In this document: positions 40,571 to 45,480 of the stretch, piece after piece
How positions within the stretch are numbered: position 1 is the stretch's first letter
How the letters are laid out: every line of letters begins with the position of its first letter
DNA from: an uncultured Oscillospiraceae bacterium
GTDB taxonomy: Bacteria; Bacillota; Clostridia; Oscillospirales; Oscillospiraceae
Assembly (NCBI GenBank): GCA_934590505.1
Contig: CAKTPC010000002.1
Location: forward strand, 1-45,480
Reading direction: 5' to 3'
DNA: 45,480 nt
Translations under genes and position numbers: made by a program
Notes under the pieces: model-generated
What the model was told of the DNA's origin: nothing
Seen by the model: only the letters and a program-made list of their open reading frames with translations
Databases searched by the model: none

Positions 40571-41669
40571 CAATGCAGCGACTACCATGATAAAGCCCGA
40601 GGCCGTAGGGCGCGCGATGACGGACGCGATGCGCCGTGCCGCAAGCCCAGGGCGCGGGGGGCACGTACCGGCGATGACGGCAGCGGAGATCGTTTTCCGC
40701 TGCCGTGAAAATGCCTCGGAGCTCTTTAATGTCCCGGAGCCTGAGCGCATAGTGTTCACGATGAACGCAACGCACGCGCTTAACATCGCAATAAGGTCGC
40801 TTGCGCATGAGGGAACGCGGGTGCTCGTGTCGGGCTATGAGCACAATTCGGTGACGCGCCCGCTTGCACAGCTCGGCGCTGATATCGCCGTTGCATCCTC
40901 GGCTCCGTTTGACAGGGACGGGATACTCAAGGCGTTCCGGGAAAAACTCCCGGCGGCGGAGCTTGTGATATGTACGCACGTGTCAAACGTGTTCGGGTTT
41001 ATACTGCCGGCGTATGAGATAGCGGATATGTGCAGGAGCGCGGGAGTGCCGTTCATCCTCGACGCTTCGCAGTCGGCGGGTGTGCTGGAGCTTGATTATC
41101 AGGCGCTCGGAGCGGCGTTTATCGCCATGCCGGGGCACAAGGCGCTTTTCGGACCGCAGGGCACGGGGATACTCATCTGCGGCGCCGAGGGCGAACCATT
41201 GCTCAGCGGCGGCTCCGGATCGGACAGCATACCGCAGCTCATGCCTGAGTACCTGCCCGACAGGATGGAGGCCGGGACGCACAACGTCCCAGGAATTGCT
41301 GGACTTTCGGAGGGCATAAGCTATGTGCGCTCCCGCGGCCTGAAAGAGATATCGGCACACGAGGGGCACATGCTGGAGACTATGCTTTGCGGGCTCGGCG
41401 ACTGCGCAGGACTTGAGATTTTCCGCGGCACACCGGGGACGCAGAGCGGCGTACTGTCATTCAGACCGCTGCGCGGAGACTGCGAGACTCTTGCGCAGCA
41501 GCTTTCCGAGCGCGGCATATGTGTGCGCAGCGGGCTGCACTGTGCGCCGTATGCGCACAGGAGCGCCGGAACGTTGGAGACCGGAACGATACGAGCCAGC
41601 TTCTCACCGTTCACGGATGAGGTGTGTGTGAAAAAATGCTGCTCCATCCTGAGAGAATTGTTACAGTGA
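40557..41669 (+). CDS. Class V aminotransferase (cysteine desulfurase-like)
   Basis: This 370-residue PLP enzyme resembles NifS/CsdA-type cysteine desulfurases. It has 'YLDNAATTMIKP' at the start, the PLP-binding Lys195 in 'AMPGHKALFGPQGTG' and Cys329 in 'VRSGLHCAPYAH', which fits the sulfur-bearing Cys. It is shorter than IscS by about 20-30 residues, mostly in the C-terminal part. The start is a GTG at 40557 with GGAGGTG at a good distance. Together with DUF3343 it may deliver sulfur or selenium to an unknown acceptor. selD was not found in the window. Confidence 0.92.
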   Translation: MIYLDNAATTMIKPEAVGRAMTDAMRRAASPGRGGHVPAMTAAEIVFRCRENASELFNVPEPERIVFTMNATHALNIAIRSLAHEGTRVLVSGYEHNSVTRPLAQLGADIAVASSAPFDRDGILKAFREKLPAAELVICTHVSNVFGFILPAYEIADMCRSAGVPFILDASQSAGVLELDYQALGAAFIAMPGHKALFGPQGTGILICGAEGEPLLSGGSGSDSIPQLMPEYLPDRMEAGTHNVPGIAGLSEGISYVRSRGLKEISAHEGHMLETMLCGLGDCAGLEIFRGTPGTQSGVLSFRPLRGDCETLAQQLSERGICVRSGLHCAPYAHRSAGTLETGTIRASFSPFTDEVCVKKCCSILRELLQ

Positions 41670-41683
41670 TATGCGTATTGTTG

Positions 41684-41712
41684 TTGCCTTTTTTTAGAAT
41701 TTGCTTTATAAT
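41684..41712 (+). promoter_or_regulatory. Promoter of the cdaA operon
   Basis: TTGCCT at 41684-41689 and TATAAT at 41707-41712 are separated by 17 bases. Transcription would start near 41719, about 45 bases before the cdaA ATG. Confidence 0.7.
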
Positions 41713-41765
41713 ACAGTGATACATTATATAAGCCGTGTTTAGCACGTCTGTATGGGGAAGCATAT

Positions 41766-42650
41766 ATGGAAGTATTCAGCAATGGACTGAGCAGGTCTGT
41801 GAACTATCTTTCAACGATGGGGATATCAGACTTCCTTGATATAATAATCGTTGCTTATCTTATCTACAAAGCAATAGGCTTCGTCAGGAGAACGAACTCC
41901 AATAATCTCGCAAAGGGGCTTGTGGTCTTTCTGCTTGCGCTGTGGGGTTCGGATATCTTCAGCCTGACGATGATAAATTTCCTGCTGCGCAAAACGGCAG
42001 AGCTCGGCCTGATCGCCCTGCTTATCCTGTTCCAGCCGGAGCTGCGAAGGCTGCTTGAGCGCATGGGCAGCGGCTTCGCCTCGGGCCGCAGCAGCAGCGG
42101 CACGGTCATGGACTCTGCGATATCGCAGACGGTTCAGGCCTGCTGCGACATGTCGGCCTCCAAGACCGGCGCACTCATTATCTTTGAGCGCGGCGTCGCG
42201 CTGAACTCTATCATCAGCACCGGCACTGTCATAAACGCCGACACGACAGCGGAGCTTCTGAAGAATATGTTTTTCAACAAGGCTCCGCTGCATGACGGCG
42301 CTGTAATAATCCGTGACGGGCGTATCGCGGCGGCGGGCTGCGTGCTCCCACTCACGCAGAGAACGAATCTAAGCAAGGATCTCGGCATGCGCCACCGCGC
42401 GGGCATAGGTCTGAGCGAGGAATCCGACGCGGTGATAATTGTCGTCTCCGAGGAGACGGGGGCGATCTCCGTCGCAATGGACGGGATGCTGAAGCGTCAC
42501 CTGAGCGGTGAGGCGCTTGACAAGCTGCTCAGGGGCGAGCTTATCCGCGAGGAGGACAGCACGGAAAAGCACGGTCTCATGGACAATATCAGAAATTTCT
42601 TTAAGGTAAATGCCAATGTCGACGAAAAGCAGGATGAAGAAAATTTATAA
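41766..42650 (+). CDS. cdaA: Diadenylate cyclase CdaA
   Basis: CdaA makes c-di-AMP from two ATP and so controls potassium and osmotic balance. The 294-residue protein has three N-terminal membrane segments (residues about 20-40, 50-67 and 78-92) and a cytoplasmic DAC domain with the catalytic DGA (177-179, in 'LHDGAVII') and RHR (209-211, in 'GMRHRAGIG'). Both motifs are intact. GGGGAAG lies upstream of the ATG. It overlaps the YbbR/CdaR gene, its usual regulator. Confidence 0.96.
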   Translation: MEVFSNGLSRSVNYLSTMGISDFLDIIIVAYLIYKAIGFVRRTNSNNLAKGLVVFLLALWGSDIFSLTMINFLLRKTAELGLIALLILFQPELRRLLERMGSGFASGRSSSGTVMDSAISQTVQACCDMSASKTGALIIFERGVALNSIISTGTVINADTTAELLKNMFFNKAPLHDGAVIIRDGRIAAAGCVLPLTQRTNLSKDLGMRHRAGIGLSEESDAVIIVVSEETGAISVAMDGMLKRHLSGEALDKLLRGELIREEDSTEKHGLMDNIRNFFKVNANVDEKQDEENL

Positions 42651-43872
42651 CAGCAAGGCGTTCTGGATGATCGTGTCGCTGCTGGCGTCCCTCGCTATAT
42701 GGGTTTACGTCACAAGCGTCGAGACGGACGAGTCCAAGACCACGTTCAGAGGCGTCAAGGTCGAGCTTGTGGGCGAGGACATCCTGAGGGATTCAAGAAA
42801 TCTCGTCGTGACCGATATGGACACGAGCACAGTGACGGTCGAGGTTGTCGGCCCGCGGCGTATCGTCGGCTCGCTCAGCTCGGATCAGCTCGTTGCGCAG
42901 GTCGACGTCAGCAAGCTTTCGCGCGCGGCGTACACCTCGCAGCAGTATACAATAGTTTACCCCGACGGCACGGATACGAGCAAGCTTTCCGAGAGCCGCC
43001 GGACGCCCGAGACGATAAACTTCATGGTCTCGGCGCAGACCTCGAAATCCATTCAGGTGCGCGGCAGCTTTGACGGCTCTCTTGCCGAAGGCTACACGGC
43101 GGAGATGCCGGTGTTTGAACCGTCGACGATCACAATAACAGGCTCCGAGGCATATTTGAAGGATGTCGAGTATGCATGGGTGACCTTCGGCAAGGAGAAT
43201 GTCGACAGCACCTATTCCGTGGAGACAGGCTTCACGCTGATGGACGCGAATAATGAACCGTGCTCCACTACCGGCATCAGCTTTTCGACGGACGTTGTCA
43301 CCGCGACGCTCCCGCTGCTGACGCTCAAGGAGGTAAACCTCGATGTAAACATCATTGAGGGCGCGGGCGCAACAAGGGAGAATACGAAGATCACCATCGA
43401 TCCTGTATCCGTGACGCTTGCGGGAGACTCGGCGCTGCTCGCTGGCATGAACAAGATCACCCTCGCGACGATAGACCTGACGGACTTCGGCTCCACCTTT
43501 ACCGAGACCTACACGATACCGATAGATAACGAACTTAAAAACACCACCGGCATCACAAAGGCGACGGTGACGGTCGAGATAGTCGGACTTGAGACAAAGA
43601 CCTTCAAGGTCACGAACTTCTCCTGCATCAACGCCACCGAGGGCTACGAGGCGGATATAATCACCGAAAGCAAGGAGATCCTGCTGCGCGGTACACCGGA
43701 GGCCTTGGCGCAGATAAAGGACGAGAACATCCGCGCGGTCGCCGACCTTACGGATTATAAGGAATCTACAGGCACCTATATGCCGCTGGTAAAGGTCTAT
43801 GTCGACGGGTTCACGGACGTCGGTGCAATAGGCGAAAATACGATATCGATAGAGATCAGGAAGGTAAGCTGA
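42616..43872 (+). CDS. cdaR: YbbR-domain regulator of diadenylate cyclase (CdaR)
   Basis: CdaR is anchored in the membrane and tunes CdaA from outside. This protein of 418 residues has one N-terminal membrane segment ('MIVSLLASLAIWVYV', residues about 18-32) and then several YbbR repeats, each a beta-rich unit of about 80 residues (starting near residues 45, 145, 225 and 325). The start is uncertain: ATG at 42610, 42616 and 42634 are in frame, and AAGG at 42603-42606 best fits 42616. It lies in the end of cdaA. The usual third partner, glmM, does not follow here. Confidence 0.93.
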   Translation: MSTKSRMKKIYNSKAFWMIVSLLASLAIWVYVTSVETDESKTTFRGVKVELVGEDILRDSRNLVVTDMDTSTVTVEVVGPRRIVGSLSSDQLVAQVDVSKLSRAAYTSQQYTIVYPDGTDTSKLSESRRTPETINFMVSAQTSKSIQVRGSFDGSLAEGYTAEMPVFEPSTITITGSEAYLKDVEYAWVTFGKENVDSTYSVETGFTLMDANNEPCSTTGISFSTDVVTATLPLLTLKEVNLDVNIIEGAGATRENTKITIDPVSVTLAGDSALLAGMNKITLATIDLTDFGSTFTETYTIPIDNELKNTTGITKATVTVEIVGLETKTFKVTNFSCINATEGYEADIITESKEILLRGTPEALAQIKDENIRAVADLTDYKESTGTYMPLVKVYVDGFTDVGAIGENTISIEIRKVS

Positions 43873-44285
43873 TGACACAGGAAGCAATAGTGACAAGGCG
43901 GCTGCCTGACGGCATGGCGGAGGTAGTGGTCACACGCGGCACCGCCTGCGGTAGCAACTGCGGCAACTGCGAAAGCTGCATTTTTCAGAGCGAACTCAAG
44001 ACCCCTGCCAATAACCTCATTGACGCGCAGCCGGGGCAGAGGGTCATAATCCAGAGCAAGTCGTCGAAGATATTCGGCGCGGCGCTCTTGGTGTATATTC
44101 TGCCGATAGTGATGATACTGCTGGGATACTTCATCGCGTACTCCGCCGGGGCAAGTGAGGGCATCTGCATTCTGGCGAGTTTTATCGGGCTGCTGCTCGG
44201 AGCAGCGATAATCGTCATAAGCCAGCGCATCAAGAAAACTCAGAATATCACCTTTGATATAATCCAATTCAATAACGAGGAATAA
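43872..44285 (+). CDS. SoxR-reducing system/RseC family protein
   Basis: This 137-residue membrane protein fits the RseC/RsxC-linked family: an N-terminal part with four Cys in 'TACGSNCGNCESCIF' (residues about 23-37) and two membrane segments (about 72-92 and 97-116). Such proteins are linked to reduction of SoxR or to Rnf-type electron transfer. It could bind an iron-sulfur cluster. The start overlaps the YbbR gene stop by one base. Its place in a c-di-AMP operon is unusual. Confidence 0.87.
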   Translation: MTQEAIVTRRLPDGMAEVVVTRGTACGSNCGNCESCIFQSELKTPANNLIDAQPGQRVIIQSKSSKIFGAALLVYILPIVMILLGYFIAYSAGASEGICILASFIGLLLGAAIIVISQRIKKTQNITFDIIQFNNEE

Positions 44286-44297
44286 CTTGGAGGGAAC

Positions 44298-45176
44298 ATG
44301 ATAAAAAGTATGACGGGTTACGGCAGCGCGAAGGGCACTGTCGAGGGCTTGGGGATCACGGTCGAGCTCAAGAGCGTGAACAACAGGTATCTGGACGCCT
44401 CGGTGCGTATGCCGAGAAGCTTCCTCTTTGCTGAGGATGCTGTCAAGTCCGTTGTGCAGAAGCACATAAGCCGCGGCAAGGTCGATGTTTTTGTGAGCGT
44501 TGATTCGTCCGCTGCGGGTGACATGAGCGTCAAGGTCAACGAGCCGCTGCTGCGCGGCTACATTGAGGCGATAAGGCACATTTCCGAGGAGTATTCGCTT
44601 CCCGATGACGTGACAGCGCTGAGCGTCAGCAGATTCCCGGACGTGCTCACGGTCGAGAAGAACGACCTGGACGCCGAGGCGATATCTCAGGGCATAGTTG
44701 AGGTAGCGGAGCATGCGCTTCAGGATTTCGACGCGATGCGTCTGCGCGAGGGTGAAAAACTAAGGGACGACGTAACGGAAAAGCTCGCCTCGATAGACGT
44801 GCTCGTCACGAAGATAGAGAAGGAGAGTCCCAAGACTGTCGCAGAGTACCGTGCCCGCCTCGAAGCAAGGATGGCAGAGGTGCTCGGCACAGCCGGTATC
44901 GAAGAGAGCCGTATCCTTGCCGAAGCCGCGGTTTTCGCCGATCATGTCGCGGTCGATGAGGAGACAGTGCGTCTGCGCAGCCACATGAGCCAGCTCAAGA
45001 CCATGATAAACGGCAGCTCTCCTACCGGAAGAAAGATAGACTTTCTCATTCAAGAGTTTAACCGCGAGGCCAATACCATCGGCTCAAAGTGCCAGAGCTC
45101 CGATATCGCCCATGTTGTTGTTGACCTCAAGTCCGAGATAGAGAAGATAAGAGAACAGATACAGAACATAGAGTAA
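44298..45176 (+). CDS. yicC: YicC family RNA endonuclease
   Basis: YicC-type proteins cut RNA; E. coli YicC takes part in decay of the small RNA RyhB. The 292-residue length is normal. It starts 'MIKSMTGYGSAKG', the family hallmark, and has 'VELKSVNNRYLD' near residues 22-33 and the C-terminal 'RKIDFLIQEFNREANTIGSK'. TTGGAGGGAAC lies upstream of the ATG. The order yicC-remA-gmk is common in Firmicutes. Confidence 0.96.
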   Translation: MIKSMTGYGSAKGTVEGLGITVELKSVNNRYLDASVRMPRSFLFAEDAVKSVVQKHISRGKVDVFVSVDSSAAGDMSVKVNEPLLRGYIEAIRHISEEYSLPDDVTALSVSRFPDVLTVEKNDLDAEAISQGIVEVAEHALQDFDAMRLREGEKLRDDVTEKLASIDVLVTKIEKESPKTVAEYRARLEARMAEVLGTAGIEESRILAEAAVFADHVAVDEETVRLRSHMSQLKTMINGSSPTGRKIDFLIQEFNREANTIGSKCQSSDIAHVVVDLKSEIEKIREQIQNIE

Positions 45177-45186
45177 GGCGGACGGT

Positions 45187-45450
45187 ATGAAGCTTGTAAG
45201 CATCGGGTTCGGTAATCTTGTCTCCGCCGGGCGCATCATTTCCATAGTCAGCCCGGAGTCGGCGCCCATAAAGAGAATGATCCAGGAGGTGCGCGAGCGC
45301 GGCCTGCTGATCGACGCGTCGTTCGGACGCAGCACCAAGTCTGTGATCGTCATGGACAGCGGGAACGTAATTTTATCGGCGCTGCCGCCGGAGACCGTTG
45401 CGGCGCGCTGTGAAGATAAAAATGGGGAGGATGGAAAAGATGAAGGATAA
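45187..45450 (+). CDS. remA: RemA-type regulator (DUF370)
   Basis: RemA is a small DNA-binding protein that activates biofilm matrix genes in Bacillus subtilis and forms ring-like oligomers. The 87-residue length is typical. Family sequence 'LVSIGFGNLVSAGRIISIVS' (residues 3-22) and 'RSTKSVIVMDSGNVILS' (about 48-64) is well kept. The C-terminus has a short acidic extension. It starts 10 bases after yicC and ends within the start of gmk. Confidence 0.95.
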   Translation: MKLVSIGFGNLVSAGRIISIVSPESAPIKRMIQEVRERGLLIDASFGRSTKSVIVMDSGNVILSALPPETVAARCEDKNGEDGKDEG

Positions 45451-45480
45451 GGGCAAGCTGTTTGTTATTTCCGGGCCGTC
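45440..45480 (+). CDS. gmk: Guanylate kinase, N-terminal end only
   Basis: The frame starts at ATG 45440 with GGGAGG at 45425-45430 and encodes 'MKDKGKLFVISGPS' before the window ends. This is the beginning of the P-loop of guanylate kinase, which turns GMP into GDP. Its position after yicC and remA supports the call. An in-frame ATG at 45431 is an alternative start. Confidence 0.85.
   Translation, partial: MKDKGKLFVISGP

Noticed and set aside
42793..43896. A 367-residue antisense frame over cdaR
   Set aside because: Mirror of a clear gene; very rich in Arg and His as typical for shadow frames of GC-rich genes.
1..45480. CRISPR arrays, tRNA or rRNA genes and insertion sequences
   Set aside because: No regular short repeats with spacers, no cloverleaf-like sequence with a 3' acceptor end, and no transposase frame was found by eye.

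Overview
The window looks like a chromosome segment of an anaerobic Clostridia bacterium, most like the Oscillospiraceae/Ruminococcaceae of the gut. This rests on GC-rich coding DNA with Firmicutes-type gene order (mltG/U32 peptidase, T-box/alaS, comEC-holA, cdaA-cdaR, yicC-remA-gmk), strong AGGAGG ribosome binding sites, TTGACA/TATAAT promoters, rubrerythrin and the MEP isoprenoid genes ispD/ispF. No tRNA, rRNA, CRISPR array or insertion sequence was seen.

Bases 1 to about 12,065 are the right arm of an AT-richer siphovirus-type prophage, read entirely on the + strand. The order is: end of a probable tail-assembly protein, an HK97-gp10-like tail/neck protein, a 1574-residue tape measure, distal tail protein, Gp37-like tail protein, baseplate protein, Ig-like fibre, two small proteins, a modular endolysin, a small membrane protein and a phi-LC3-type holin. 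Genes overlap or abut, as in one late operon. The endolysin has an in-frame TGA that cuts off its second peptidoglycan-binding repeat, and a strong internal ribosome binding site. The prophage-host junction (11,953-12,290) carries a good promoter, a 12-bp inverted repeat and a structured stretch. The integrase and left end are outside the window.

Bases 12,291-22,311 are housekeeping genes on the + strand: mltG, a U32 peptidase, a T-box leader controlling a zinc-ribbon protein and alaS, a HIT protein, comEC, holA and a Toprim protein. Bases 22,302-31,826 are a mixed accessory stretch: a small membrane protein, an XRE regulator with membrane domain, a GntR/FadR regulator, cardiolipin synthase, Ogt, a DUF5131-VOC-TfoX mini-operon, a three-gene ABC importer of the nitrate/sulfonate/taurine type, and rubrerythrin.

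Bases 32,046-45,480 return to housekeeping genes on the + strand: uvrA, recD2, comF, an MreB-like gene, ispD, ispF, a DUF3343/NifS-like pair, the c-di-AMP pair cdaA-cdaR with a SoxE/RseC-type protein, then yicC, remA and the start of gmk.

The most unusual items are the interrupted endolysin with its internal start, the prophage junction, two promoters with palindromic operator-like sequences (rubrerythrin and the ABC importer), a hairpin that hides the ribosome binding site of a small membrane protein, and the zinc-ribbon gene under T-box control. Nothing here clearly amounts to a wholly new multigene system.
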